DNA of 64,000 nt, taken from positions 80,657,553 to 80,721,552 of the forward strand of contig NC_064837.1 in the NCBI RefSeq assembly GCF_024166365.1. The letters are read 5' to 3'. The DNA is from Elephas maximus indicus. Its lineage: Eukaryota > Chordata > Mammalia > Proboscidea > Elephantidae. The notes beneath the pieces were generated by a model. The model saw only the letters and a list, made by a program, of their open reading frames with translations. It did not search any database and was not told the DNA's origin. Below, piece after piece: positions 39,513 to 50,739 of this stretch (the stretch's first letter is position 1; each line of letters starts with the position of its first letter). Both the position numbers and the translations under genes were made by a program.

Positions 39513-39944
39513 AGGATTAATGATGTTGAGCACCTTTTCATATGCTTATTTGTCATTATTGTATATCTTCTTTGGAGAAACATCTGTTCAAGTCTTTTAT
39601 TGTTAAATTAGGTTATTGTCTTTTTGTTATTGAGATGCAATAGTTCTTTATATATTATAGATACAAAGGCTGTATTTCTTTTAACCCTGAGCACATGGTT
39701 CTTGGTACTTTTTCTTGAACTAACAGTTTATTCCTACCTCAACTTAAAATAGCTCACGTCATCTAGCCTATGTAATATTTTTCAAAGTAATTATCATTCT
39801 TTAAATTGCACAGTGTAGTTATTGTTACCTTGGCTTTTATTTTGTCTTCCACACTGGAACATAATTTCTGTGTGGTCCATCCGTGCATCTCCATCACCTA
39901 GAACAACATCCATCTTGCGAAGGTGAGAGACTGCTGTGATTAAA

Positions 39945-40185
39945 AAAATGGACTTTGGAGCTAAAGTTCAATTTCCCGTGATGCTCCTCACTAATTGTAT
40001 GACCTTGGGCAAGTATTTAACTTTCTGTCCTTTAATCTACTCGTGTTTAAAATGGGAGCAATTAATAATCCCTATAGTTGTTGTACAAATTAATTGAGTT
40101 AATATACATAAAACATTTATAACAGTATGCAGCACAAATAATAGCATAAAGAGTCTTAATAAATATCTTTTAATGAATTTCCCTA
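39945..40185 (+). mobile_element. MIR SINE, nearly full length
   Basis: Order matches MIR: tggactttggagctaaagtt, attgtatgaccttgggcaag, tttaaaatgggagcaattaa, gttaatatacataaaac and a tail like cttaataaatatctttt. Confidence 0.83.
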
Positions 40186-40236
40186 ATTTCATGTTTTCTT
40201 GAAGAAAATGCACTGTTTAACCTCCAAAGTTGGGGG

Positions 40237-40580
40237 GGGGGGAGTAGTGGTGGTTCATTGATCGAGTTCTCATCTTCCATTGTGACAGACCTGGATTCAG
40301 TTCCCAGCCAACGCACCTCACGCATAGCGACTACCCGTTTGTCCGTGGAGGCTTGCGTGTTGCTGTGATGATGAATAGATTTCAGCAGCGCTTCAAGGCC
40401 AAGACAGACTAGGAAGAAAGGGCCGGTGATCTACTCCCAAAACTCAGCCAGTGGATCGCAACGGTCTGATCCACAACCAGTAATGGAGCTGGCACAGGAC
40501 CATGCAGTGCTTCCTTCTGTTATACATGGGGTCACCAAGAGTTGAGGGCCAACTGTATAGTAGCTACCTACAACAAAACA
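40237..40580 (+). mobile_element. tRNA-Gly-headed SINE with AfroSINE-like body
   Basis: The head resembles tRNA-Gly: tggtggttcattgatcgagt and ctggattcagttcccagcc, a degraded B-box region. The body follows (gaggcttgcgtgttgctgtg, aggaagaaagggccggtgat, ctggcacaggaccatgcag), then tacatggggtcaccaagagt and an A/C-rich tail. Not a functional tRNA: the stems are decayed. It shares structure with the reverse copy at 51162-51440. Confidence 0.82.
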
Positions 40581-40689
40581 ACCTCCAAAGATTAAGTGAC
40601 TCTCATCAATACCCATCATCACCAGGGCCACAAATGAAGATTAGGTAGGCACTATCTACCTATGGGCATTACGTAAGGATTGATCTCCC

Positions 40690-40925
40690 TTTGGATGGTA
40701 GAATTTACTGAGTATGTACTATGTGCCATGCCCTTTACATTGGACTTCTCGCATAATTCTTATATAGCACTAGACATGAGACTCTGTTATTGTCCCTTTT
40801 TAACAGATGGAGAACCTAAACATTAGGAAGGTTAAGTGCAGTTCTGGAGTCACATAACCACTAGGTGCCAGAGTTAGGATTCAAATGTAGGTTGGTCTTA
40901 GTTCAGAGACAAAACTGTCACCACT
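40690..40925 (-). mobile_element. MIR SINE
   Basis: Reverse MIR: gtatgtactatgtgccatgc, tttttaacagatggagaacc, cataaccactaggtgccaga and gttaggattcaaatgtagg. Confidence 0.82.
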
Positions 40926-41224
40926 CACAATCTGCTGCCTTGGGCCAGTACATCCCATTTCGAGTCAACACTTTCCCAGTTCACTTATTTCTGCCCTTCC
41001 CTCCTCCCCACCCCCGCCACACACACACACTGGTTGTATGATGTTTACCATATCTCAGTGTCTCCATTCTCTTAGCACTTATTACTGATTTTCCAACTTT
41101 CTATCCAGTCTAAATGCAGCACAAAGATTCACATTCTCTGAGCTCCCACCATATTGTTGTGAGTCTTTCTGTGATTTGCTAAAAGAAAGATGTGCAGCTG
41201 TATACCTTTGCCCTGCCATTTTAA

Positions 41225-41405
41225 CACTTCAATCAGTGATACAAAGCAGGAAAAACTTTGACATCAGACATGATTTTAAATACTACCTCTTACTAACACT
41301 GTGACTTAAGCTTGCTCACCTTACCTTAGGTTGTTGTGAGAATTAAATAACGTAAGCATGAAATGCCTAGCCCAGTGACTGGGTCAGGGTGAATGCTCAA
41401 TTCAT
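41225..41405 (+). mobile_element. MIR SINE fragment
   Basis: Keeps a degraded MIR core and the 3' half aggttgttgtgagaattaaa, followed by cctagcccagtgactgggtc and tgaatgctcaa. Confidence 0.72.
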
Positions 41406-41574
41406 GGCAGAGGTGACCGAAAGCCTCATCGGATTGCTTCTTTAGATCACTGAAAGTATTGCATACTACCTCCTAATCCCCACCACCACCATCTCCCTGA
41501 TTTGAGATCAATATGTCCCTTAGAGCACTCCTTTATATTTTCATGATAAATAATATTCTATTTCTTTGATTAAT

Positions 41575-41855
41575 TTTTCATTTTTAGTAGTCTTTATTTT
41601 TAAAGCAGTTTTAGGTTTACAGAAAAACGGTGCAGAGAGTATAGAGAGTTCCCGTACACTCCCTTTCCCCCTGAACACTGTTTCTCCTATTATTAGCATC
41701 TTGAATTCCTGTGGTAAACTTGTGACAGTTGATGAGACAATATTGATACATTATTATCCACTAAAATTCATAGCTTACATTAGGATTCACTCTTTGTGTT
41801 GTACAGGTCTATGGGTGTTAACAAATGTGTAACGTCATGCATCATTATTAACTTT
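41575..41855 (-). mobile_element. Old L1 3' UTR fragment (L1-F)
   Basis: The reverse strand matches a common old mammalian L1 3' end: ttttaggtttacagaaaaac, gagagttcccgtacactccc, tttctcctattattagcatc and cactctttgtgttgtacagg. No coding part. Confidence 0.8.
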
Positions 41856-42529
41856 TAGTTTTAGTTCCTGGTGTTTCAGACCTGCCCACTTTGCTTTCAT
41901 TAAATATTCTTCATATGCCAGTCACTCTTCTAATTTTAGCATAAAATAGATCTGGCAGTGACTGTCATTACATTTAAATACTCCTCTCCCCTTTGCATTA
42001 GCATTGATAGCTACGTGTGTCAAGGATATAGTAGTATTGCGTATAATTTTCCCATTTATTTTGTTTTTAGTTTTTAAAATTAATCAAATTAAAATTCCCC
42101 ATTAGATCATTATTTCCTACTTCATTCATTTCACATATAACATCAATAATAAAGTATTATCTATTTTAAGCATTATATTGACTAGTCTAATAAGCTAACT
42201 AAACGACATGTTTTCACCTTCATCACTTTTTGCTACATGGTATAGGTATTTACATATTTTATCTGTAAATATTCATTCTATTGCTTTCCTAGAATTTATG
42301 TCACAGAAGTAGTGGGCCCCATTAGAGTTTCCTATTTCCTTAATAATTAGTCAGCTACTGCTCATTCAAATAGTCAGTTCTCTCATGGAGCCCCTTGTCT
42401 ATGGAGGGAAGCAGATAGGAGACTGTTCTTGCCCTGCAGGGGCATGCGGTCACACCACATGTAATGACATGTGGCAGGGACTCAGTTCGGGGCCAGGTGG
42501 TTGATGGGAGAAATGAAGCTTCCTAGCAC
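41856..42529. other. Apparently single-copy DNA, no gene seen
   Basis: AT-rich to about 42370, then a GC-balanced segment up to the AfroSINE. No repeat or exon recognised. Confidence 0.5.
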
Positions 42530-42690
42530 GGAAACCCTGGTGGTGTAGTGGTTAAGAGCTACGGCTCCTAACCAAAAGGTCGGCAGTTCAAATCTACCAG
42601 TTGCTCCTTGGAAACCCTGTGGGGCAGTTCTACTCTGTCCTATAGGGTCGCTATGAGTAGGAATCGACTCAATGGCAACTGGTTTGGTTT
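42530..42690 (+). mobile_element. AfroSINE, short form, well preserved
   Basis: Forward copy from cggaaaccctggtggtgtag to caactggtttggttt with few changes from its siblings, so relatively young. Confidence 0.95.
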
Positions 42691-43179
42691 CAGTTTTTAT
42701 GGGAACATGGAAGCCACACTTGGAGTAAAGAGAGTCAAGGGCATGGAAGGAAACCCATGCAGTTTACTCTGAGGCAGTTTCATTTCATGAGCATAACTGT
42801 CACTCACTTTGAAATCACACTGTGGCAATTAGGTCTTTAAAAGCAGGGATTTCACAGTTCTTCCAAGGTGTTTTCTTCCTGTACATGCTTTTTTTTTTTC
42901 TGGAAAACTTTAATGTAAAGTAACCAACAAAAACCAAGCAGGCCAGATTGCTTCAGTAATCTGCCACAACTAATGAAACACAATGATGTGAAGAAACAAA
43001 CCAATTGGCTAATGAAAGCCAATAAATAATAGACTGGAATTGGATAAGCATGGGACAAAATTCCTGATGTGACTTCATCTGCCTCCTGATTAATCATATG
43101 GGACAACTGTAAAACAAGATGTTCTAATGACCAAAAACACACGTTTAGTCTGATTAGTTGTAACTCTTAAAAACCACCC
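42691..43179. other. Apparently single-copy DNA, no gene seen
   Basis: Nothing recognised. Confidence 0.45.
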
Positions 43180-43700
43180 GAGGAGAGGGATCAGTTAGGA
43201 TCTTGACATTGACACACGGGCTCAGCCAAGGACAACATTGACTGTAAAAATGGAGACACAGCAGGCACTTCTGACCTCCTCTAACTTCAGAAGTGGAAGG
43301 AGAGAGAATCATTATCAGCATCAACAGTCCAAGGTTGACTGCCATGAGGTGAAGGTCAAACATACCTCCTCTCTCCAAACTTTTTACCAATTCTGATACC
43401 ATCTGTCCCTCCCATGGCGCTGTCTACTTCTCTGTTTAGTTCAATAATTCATTGCAATGGCCACGCAGAACTCACAGACCATACTCATGATTACTGGATT
43501 TATTAGGGAAGTAACAGGTTACATTTCAGCATCAGGAAATGCTCGGGATACAGCTCTTTGATCAGGGCAGGCTCTTCTCAGCCTTGCTCCCGGAAAGGTC
43601 TCTCTTTGGCCTTCAGCCCCTCGGCCCAGCCTCTGCCCTGCTCAGGAAGCGTTACAAAGCTTTTTTAGCTCTGCCAATAAGTGCCTGGGGGCATCCCTCT
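43180..43700 (-). mobile_element. Possible LTR-like remnant, reverse orientation
   Basis: Reverse strand has an AATAAA at about 43498-43503 preceded by GC-richer text and followed by a CA-poor flank. The words aatggccacgcagaactcac and tggatttattagggaagtaa recall reverse LTRs of old mammalian endogenous retroviruses. Boundaries and family are unclear. Confidence 0.3.
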
Positions 43701-43786
43701 CCACCAGGAAGCCTTGACCCAAAGGTACTCAGCTATCTCGCTCCACGGGCTGGAAAGTCCCCTGCACCATCTCCTACCAATTTTCT

Positions 43787-43830
43787 GGTTCTGCTGCCTC
43801 TGCTGCCTCTGCTGCCATTGCTGCTTGCTC
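43787..43830 (+). repeat. CTGCCT/CTG-rich minisatellite
   Basis: Repeats of ctgctgcct-like 9-mers followed by CTG/TTG text. It gives leucine-rich chance frames on the plus strand. Confidence 0.85.
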
Positions 43831-43888
43831 TTGCTACAGCTACATAGCCATCTCTCGCTGTCTTCTGTGTTACAGCAAATCTGCTGCA

Positions 43889-44397
43889 AAGGACATCTTT
43901 AAAGTATTCAAAAAGATATCACTTTGAGGACTAAGGTGCATCTGACCCCAGCCATAGTATTTTCAATTGCCCTCATATGCACGTGAAATGTGGACAGTGA
44001 ATAAAGAAGACCGAAGAATTGGCGCCTTTGAATTATGATGGTGCTGGTGAAGGATATTGAATATACCATGGACTGCCAGAAGAACGAACACATCTGTCTT
44101 GGAAGAAGTAGAGCCAGAATGCTCCTTAGAAACAAGGATGGCGAGATTTCATCTCATGGACTTTGGACATGTTATTAGTACAGCTCAGTCCATGGAGAAG
44201 AACATCTTGCTTGGTAAAGTAGAGGGTCAGTGAAAAAGAGGAAGACCCTCAACGAGATAGATCGACACAGTGGCTGCAACGATGGGCTCAAACGTAACAT
44301 TTATGAGGTTGGTATAGGACAGGCACTGTTTTGTTCAGTTATACACAGGGTCACTATGAGTCGGAATCGACTCGATGGCACCTAAAAACAACAACAG
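43889..44397 (+). mobile_element. RTE LINE 3' end fragment
   Basis: Forward copy of the same RTE region as 32246-32735: cactttgaggactaaggtgc, accatggactgccagaagaa, ggcgagatttcatctcatgg, agagggtcagtgaaaaagag and then tatgagtcggaatcgactcg with a (CAA)-like tail. It extends slightly farther 5' than the reverse copy. Frames are broken. Confidence 0.88.
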
Positions 44398-45858
44398 CAA
44401 CATTCTAAATGTATGTGATAATGAGTTCCTCTTGACTCAAACTATATATACATCCATAATATTTGTACTTCTTGCAGAGTTCTTATCAAGCCCATCAGAT
44501 TCTTCTCCAGAGCTATCAAGAAACAAACTTGCAGCCACATCTCCTCAACAATTTTTACTTTATTTCATCTTTGGTTTATAAAACAGAAATATCTAGACCA
44601 TGAGTGCCACATTGTACACTCTTTCCCTCTTGCTGTTTATATAAGTTTTCCCCTCTTCTCTAGAAGAATAGGTGCTTAATGAAGATTTGAATAAATAAGC
44701 TAATGAATTAATTAAATAATTGCATTCTATATGAAGAGAGTTACATTGGTATTAATACAAACTCCATATTTGTGACATTATTATCTTTTTATATTTAGAT
44801 GAGATTTATGCTTCAAAAAGAGCTATATTAAATAAATACCTGTGAGATAGGAAACCAAAATACATGGCGAAAAGAGTCCAGGAGGGTCATTTCTTTTTTT
44901 AAAATCTTTTCTGTGTGTTTACTGATATTTCCCACATACAGCCATATTCTCCCAGTGTCACTGGGATACTGTTTAATAAGTTCTTGTTTTGGGGTACTGA
45001 GCAATATCTCTTAGCCTGAGCAGATTAATGCTAAAGCACCTAACTTTTGCTCAGTGAGTAACTTGCTGTTTCGAAAATCACCTCCCACCTCTTTACTAAA
45101 ACACATCCTGCAGAGGCTTCATCCTCTAATTTAGTTTATCACCAACTGGTTGCCCTCCCCTCCTCCTAAAATATGTAATGCTCTGAACTCTGTTGCAAAT
45201 GCCTTCGGAAGAGCTTTTCACTGAGATATTTCACGAACAGCAATTCGAATATACTTTTAGTAGTAGCCTAAACGGTTTTTCCATTATCCAAGAAGTTTTC
45301 AGGATAATGCGTTCTTCAAAATAGCAACGATCAAAAAGAACACTTCACATCTGACTGTATATGAGAAAAATGTTGTACCATTTAGAAAGTAAGCCAGAAT
45401 TTATTAAGGCTGGTAAAATAATGTCTCAGGAAATTGGCCTCATGGCTTGACATTTAAATTTGTTTATTATGATATGATTTTTAATTAATTTTTCCCCATA
45501 TTTTATTTGGGGATATTTGAATATTGGGTGAAGCCCTGGGTTTATAGTTTGTGAGCTTACCTTTAATAATGGCACCTGTAATGAAGAAGTGCATAATAGC
45601 TGTTTCTTTCTTGACATAAATGGCTTCATCTGAAGGGAAGATTAAAGTCATCCTTAGAATGTACTTCAGTGATGGCCCAGAATATTCATTTTTTTATCTG
45701 TTACTTTTTATCATAAAGTATTAAAACCAGAACAAGTGAATAGCTCTAGAATAAAGGGGAGCTTTAGGCTTTCTTTTTGCTTCTGTCCCACGTAGCTGTA
45801 GAATGTTTAACCTCGCGGGACTGTGGTTCTTCAGTGCATTTAATAGTGACTACTGAAG
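44398..45858. other. Mostly single-copy AT-rich DNA, no gene seen
   Basis: A weak L2-like 3' end (aataggtgcttaatgaagat) lies at about 44665-44700. The remainder shows no known repeat or exon. Confidence 0.45.
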
Positions 45859-46024
45859 AAAGTGGTTCTCAAAGAAAGGTCCACAAACCAGCAGCATCAG
45901 TGTCATCTGGGAACTCATTACGACTGCACGTTCTCAGGCCACACCCTAGCCTACTCCATCAGTCATCTGTATTAATAAGCCTTTCAGGCGGTTCTGATGC
46001 ACACTAGAGTTTAAGAACCACACT
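45859..46024 (+). mobile_element. MER5A-like nonautonomous hAT DNA transposon
   Basis: Both terminal inverted repeats are visible: agtggttctcaaag at the left and tttaagaaccac at the right. The body ccagcagcatcagtgtcatc and gttctgatgcacactagagt matches MER5A, and the length of about 165 bp is near its consensus. Confidence 0.88.
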
Positions 46025-46026
46025 GA

Positions 46027-46140
46027 GCCTTAGCTGTTCAAAGTGTGTTGTATGGATCCCCAGGATCCCCTGGACCCTTGTTAGAAATGGACCACAGGCT
46101 GGACCTCAGACTATTGGATAAGAACCTACATATTACAAAC
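46027..46140 (+). mobile_element. Second MER5-like fragment
   Basis: Starts with ctgttcaaagtgtgttgtat and continues with cttgttagaaatggaccaca, as in the left half of MER5. It follows the first copy almost directly; the right half is lost. Confidence 0.65.
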
Positions 46141-46444
46141 TGAGTTTAGAGCAGGAAACAGGAAGGGAGAGAATCCTCTATTCAGAAGCAGTATGGGGAT
46201 TGTCAAAGCGGAGCTCAGCAGATACTTTGCTGTTTGTATACACCTTTCAATTACCTCTTGAGTAAAAACAGGGAAAGAGATGTGTAAACATCTGGCTGCA
46301 ATGTTCAAAAAGAAAAAATACACTATCTACATTATAAGCTGGAGAGCAGAGCTGTTATCTGGGTAATAAATCATATATATATATAATTTATTAATAAAAT
46401 ATAAATGGATGAAATCATAGCATATGTGTGTACATATAACGTAA
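46141..46444. other. Apparently single-copy DNA
   Basis: Ends in AT-rich text (46370-46400). Nothing else recognised. Confidence 0.45.
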
Positions 46445-46580
46445 GTTAAGTGCTATGGCTGCTAACCAAAGGGTTGGCAGTTCAAATCTGCCAGGGGCTC
46501 CTTGTAAACTCTATGGGGCAGTTCTACTCTGTCCTATAGGGTCGCTATGAGTCGGAATCGACTCGATGGTACTGGGTTTT
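46445..46580 (+). mobile_element. AfroSINE, slightly 5' truncated, left arm of an inverted pair
   Basis: Forward copy starting at gttaagtgctatggctgcta and ending at ggaatcgactcgatggtact. Very well preserved. Confidence 0.94.
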
Positions 46581-46694
46581 GGGATAACATATATGTTATA
46601 TATAAATATAAATTGTATGTGGGAAATATGATTTGTATGTATACATAAAAAATAAAAAACAATAAGACAAAACAAAAATACATACATACATATA

Positions 46695-46861
46695 TAAAAA
46701 ACCAAAAAGCAAACCCGTTGCCATCAAGTCAATTCCAACTCACAGTGACCCTACAGGATGGAGTAGAAGTGCCCCATAGGGTTTCCAAGGCTTGTGGGTT
46801 CAAACTGCCGACCTTTTTGTTAGCAGCTGTAGCTCTTAACCACTATGCCACCAGGATTTCC
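46695..46861 (-). mobile_element. AfroSINE, right arm of an inverted pair
   Basis: Reverse copy from aaaaaccaaaaagcaaaccc to actatgccaccaggatttcc, 114 bases after the forward copy. Confidence 0.94.
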
Positions 46862-46906
46862 GTATATATATGTATGTATGTATGTGTGTGTGTGTATATA
46901 TATATC
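46862..46906. repeat. TATG/TG/TA microsatellite
   Basis: Tandem TATG units pass into (TG)n and then (TA)n immediately after the reverse AfroSINE. Confidence 0.85.
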
Positions 46907-47089
46907 TTCCATGGTGATCTAGATAGAAGAAAGCACAGTTTTCAGGTCTAAATATATTTTTTTAACTCTCAATTTTCCAACTCACTTTTCATGTACATTT
47001 GTACATGAAAGCTAAGATTTTTGCATATGCCTTTTTATCTTATTACTTTTTTTTTTTAATCTTTGAATTAAATTTTCTGTAACATGAAT

Positions 47090-47660
47090 TTTTTAAGACA
47101 GTCTTTTGCCAGTGAAGGCAGTTGCAAACTTTGGAGGCTACCTTTTGTCCTAATCAGGCGATTGCAATGATGCTAAGTAATCAGTACAACGAAGCTTTCT
47201 GGGGAGTGGATGAAGGCTGCCTCTTTCCAAGGCTTTGACAAGTTTAATTCCACTGATGCTAAACCCAGAGACCTGGGAGAAAAACAAGAGTAGACCGAGT
47301 AAAACCTTATTTGTAAAAACATTTTTAGCATGGAAATTAAGAGATTTTCTAAAAATGTTTCTGAATCTTTGCACCAGCAGTGCCTATGTAAATAAGACTG
47401 TCACTGCCGTGTTTGTCCACAGCAAGAGCTCCAGATGAACCAGGGCAGTGGGCGCTGACAGGGACAGCTGACTCATTAGCAGAGAGCAGTGAAAGGTAAT
47501 TAACCCTGGGAAAAGTACAGCTGCCGTGCGGGCTGTTCCTTTCTGTAGGATCTGATTAGAAATTAGTGTTAAACCACTGATTCTTTTTTTTAAAGAGGCT
47601 GTCATTGATAATTCACTTTCACTCTCAGGTGTGTCCCCAGACAAGGTTCTCAAATGTACT
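47090..47660. promoter_or_regulatory. Candidate conserved noncoding element
   Basis: Repeat-free and base-balanced, with TAATCAGGCGATTG, GGTAATTAACCC and TCTGATTAGAAATTAG homeodomain-like sites plus a TGACTCA AP-1 core at about 47469. Conservation is untested. Confidence 0.3.
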
Positions 47661-48287
47661 TATACACAAAAGGTCTCAAGTCCAGAAAGCATTGTCTGAT
47701 CACAGCACCCACCTGTTTTTCTTGTTGAGGAAGAGCGCTTTCAAATGAATACTATATTTGACTGTGGAAGATTGGATATTACTCCAACCCATAGTCTAAT
47801 AAAAAAAAAATAATAATCATACGTAAATTACTTGTAAGGATTGTTTTGTATAGTTAATAAACTGTAGATAATTGCCATTTAATTAAAGTTTTCTTTTTTC
47901 TTTCCATTTTTCTGTGATATTGCTCCTTATCAGTAGCAATAGAAACTCTCCAGTTCAAATCCAACGTATATTTTATATGCAACAGACAGTAAGTGAAGAC
48001 AATTTAAAAATAAACTTTTTCTCTAATGGAAATTAATCCCTACTTTTTCAACATCTTTTGAAAACCTGAGCAGTTAAGAAAGTTGGATTTATGGGACCTC
48101 CAAAGATCCTAGCTTTATTACTGTCAGCATTTTCATGGTGATTTGGGTTATATTCATGGATAGTTTGAGGAACGCTTACACCAGTTCACCTTGACGTATG
48201 ACTTGACATGCCCATGAGGAGCATTAATACTTTAAGACAGAGCTCACATACGTAAGAAGAAAATGTAGGAGGAAGAACAATGTTCCC
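47661..48287. other. Apparently single-copy AT-rich DNA, no gene seen
   Basis: Nothing recognised. Confidence 0.45.
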
Positions 48288-49125
48288 AAACATGTCCATA
48301 TCCTAATTTCTAGAATATGTGATGATGTTACTTTCCATGGCAAAAGAGATATGCTGAAATTATGAACTTTGAGATGGGGAGATTATCCTGGATTATCCAG
48401 CTGGGCCCAACTAACCATGTCAGTCCTTAATAGAAAGGCAAAAGAGAAAGTCAGAGAGATGCAACGTGAGAAGGACCCAATCCACCTGCTGCTGGCTTTG
48501 AAGATGGAGGAAGAGGGCCCTGAGCAAAGGACGGGGGTGACCTCTGGAATCTGGGAACAGCTCTCAGCTGACAGCCAGCAAGGAAACAGGAACCTCAGGC
48601 CTATAACAGCAGGGAATTGATTCCACCAACAGCTTGAATGAGCAATTGAGTCTTCCCTAGAGCCTCCAGAAAGGAAAACAGCCTGCCTTGACTTTAGCCT
48701 GGTGAGACCACCCTGGACTTCTGACTTCTAGAACTGTAAGATAACAATTCAGTTTTAGAAGAAATACAACCAGAATGCTCCTAAGAAGCGAGGATGGGAA
48801 GACTTTGCTTACTTTGGACGTGTCACCAAGAAAGACCAATCACTAGAAAAGGACATCACGGTTGGTAAAATAGAAGGTCAGCAAAAATTAGGGAAACCTT
48901 CAATGAGATGGGATGACACAATAACCACAACAATGGGCTCAAATATACCAATGATCATGTGATGGTGTAGGACCAAGCAACCTTTTATTCTGTTATACAT
49001 GAGGTCTCCGTGAGTCTGAGCCAACTCGATGGCAAGTAACAACAACAACAAAAATAGAAAATTTGTGTTATTTTCAACCACTGAATTTGTGGCAGTTCAT
49101 TACAGTAGAATAGGGAACTAACGCA
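48288..49125 (+). mobile_element. MaLR-like solo LTR, split by an RTE fragment
   Basis: The left part (48288-48746) includes agatatgctgaaattatgaa, a central ggacccaatccacctgctgc and the 3' ttctgacttctagaactgta-like end. After the RTE insert, the LTR end continues with tttgtgttattttcaaccac and gaatttgtggcagttcatta. This order matches an old MaLR-type LTR; no internal region is attached. Subfamily is uncertain. Confidence 0.55.
48747..49054 (+). mobile_element. RTE LINE 3' end fragment inside the LTR
   Basis: Forward and shorter than the copies at 32246 and 43889. It has ccagaatgctcctaagaagc, actttggacgtgtcaccaag, gaaaaggacatcacggttgg and ends with gagccaactcgatggcaagt plus (CAA)n. Confidence 0.87.
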
Positions 49126-49564
49126 AAGAATAAACACAAAGAATAAGCCAACCAATAGATGAGACATACTTTACATCTGGCAATATTGATCTTATGAAGA
49201 GCTTCCTGTGTTTGAATGAAGAGAACAAATTCTTTAGAGACTAAAACTGATAAACAGTCCATCTGTAGGAATTAGAATTTCATTTTGTGGATCCTTTGCT
49301 GGTTATTGTCAACTCAAAGAGATTTCTATCTTCTGCTTTACCCCCTCCAACCACCCCCTCAAAAAAACAAAAAACAAAACAAAGCTGCATATGATATTTT
49401 TGTAAACATAGTACTGGTATGATCCATAGTGCCAACAAGTACCTACTTTATTAAAACCTTTAGTTAATCTGTATGTGGCTGCATATGGTGAGAGGAGTGG
49501 AATGACTGCCTTGGATGGTAAGGTCCTTGCTGCAGAGAGAGGAAAATGATCTGACCAATCCAAA
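49126..49564. other. Apparently single-copy DNA, no gene seen
   Basis: Nothing recognised. Confidence 0.45.
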
Positions 49565-49775
49565 GTATATTGAGACTAGTGGTTCAAAGCACTTGTTTGT
49601 GGTGTGACTCCTGTGCTACCTCTTGCTACCTATGTGGGCGCTGGGTAAGGAAGTGAACTCACTCTGCTTCCATTTCCTCTTACATACAGTTAATAATCTT
49701 CTACACAGGCATGTCATAAGAATCATGCTAAGACGGTGTGTACGTAGTACTTAAAACAGGGCTATCAATATAAAA
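49565..49775 (+). mobile_element. MIR SINE
   Basis: Has a degraded MIR head (agtggttcaaagcacttgtt) and body (gggtaaggaagtgaactcac, then aaacagggctatcaat). Diverged but collinear. Confidence 0.6.
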
Positions 49776-50479
49776 AAAATAAACAAGAGTCACTTAATAA
49801 GAGTCCAAAAAAAGTGGGCTTTAATATTTAATTTAAAAGTACTGTCATTTTACTATTTTGATAAAAATGATAGATTATTTTTGTCTTTCACAGCTAATGC
49901 CATTTCATCTCCAAAAGTCATCAGTTTGGAATTTATAAATACACATTCTTTAAAATAAAATGTAGGTGCATAATCATCATGACATTCTGACAAATTTGAG
50001 TGAGAAAACAGAAATTACAAACTAGGAACTGCATATAATTTAAATGAGTTGGTGAATTTCCTAGAATTTTTTTTTCCACAAATTTGGGAAAATAAGACTA
50101 GTTATAATTCTATTTTACCTTTGGCTTTTATTCCTACAAAAGGAACAATTTAAATCATAAACTATAGTTTCTTATATAAATAGAACAAAAGTAGAGAATG
50201 GAGAAAATCTGACCAGAAAATCTATTAGACTTTATATTTGCTCTTCGATGGCACTAGTTTTTTTTTTTTTTTTTTTCATTGCATGTTTAGGAGCTGGTGT
50301 GTTCAGTATGAAGGAAAGCAAAGTTCTAAGTCCTCCTTAGCTGGCATAGCAACCAAACCACAAAACCTGTAGTATCCCAAAATCTGCATGTCTTAGGTGT
50401 TTTGCATTGAAGTCCAGTTAATAAAATATTATATCAAGCATCTGAAAAGTATTATTGTGGCTTATTTCAATTCACTTAA
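49776..50479. other. Apparently single-copy AT-rich DNA with a poly-T tract
   Basis: T run at about 50259-50277. No exon or repeat recognised. Confidence 0.5.
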
Positions 50480-50670
50480 ATAATAATGTGCTGAGTACCA
50501 AGAACAGCCATAGTTCTGTTGCATAGAAAGCTCCTCAGGGCCCCTCACTTCCATGAGCTTATACTGGTACAAGGAAGACAAAACGATGGGTGGGAATGAG
50601 CACAGTGTGAGGCACAGTGAGGATCAAGGTGAAGGTGCCATCAAAATACCATCAGAATACAGACTTCTGT
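50480..50670 (+). repeat. Possible ancient interspersed repeat remnant
   Basis: Words such as gagtaccaagaacagccata and tccatgagcttatactggta resemble the start of the same kind of ancient repeat as at 35335. Low certainty. Confidence 0.3.
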
Positions 50671-50739
50671 GAGATGTTGCCTTCATTGAAACCACACGCT
50701 GAATCACAAATCACGTTTCAGCAGGCAGACTCTGCCATC

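Larger units (their letters stand above)
37136..39700 (-). mobile_element. Old L1 3' end (L1-D), heavily interrupted
   Basis: The minus strand holds ORF2 C-terminal coding relics and a 3' UTR of an old mammalian L1. Recognisable reverse words include ggaaccaccattccctggtc-like text at 37250-37280, ttccacttttggctattgta at 37660 and gaggaactgccaggctgttt at 37802. It is interrupted by an AfroSINE at 37481-37634 and by a composite insert at 38005-39512. It resumes at about 39515 with ttaatgatgttgagcacctt. Strong divergence; no open frame of use. Confidence 0.85.

Noticed and set aside
43539..43847. 102-codon frame with a Leu-Pro-rich, membrane-like end
   Set aside because: The hydrophobic end is just the CTGCCT minisatellite translated; no family is recognised.
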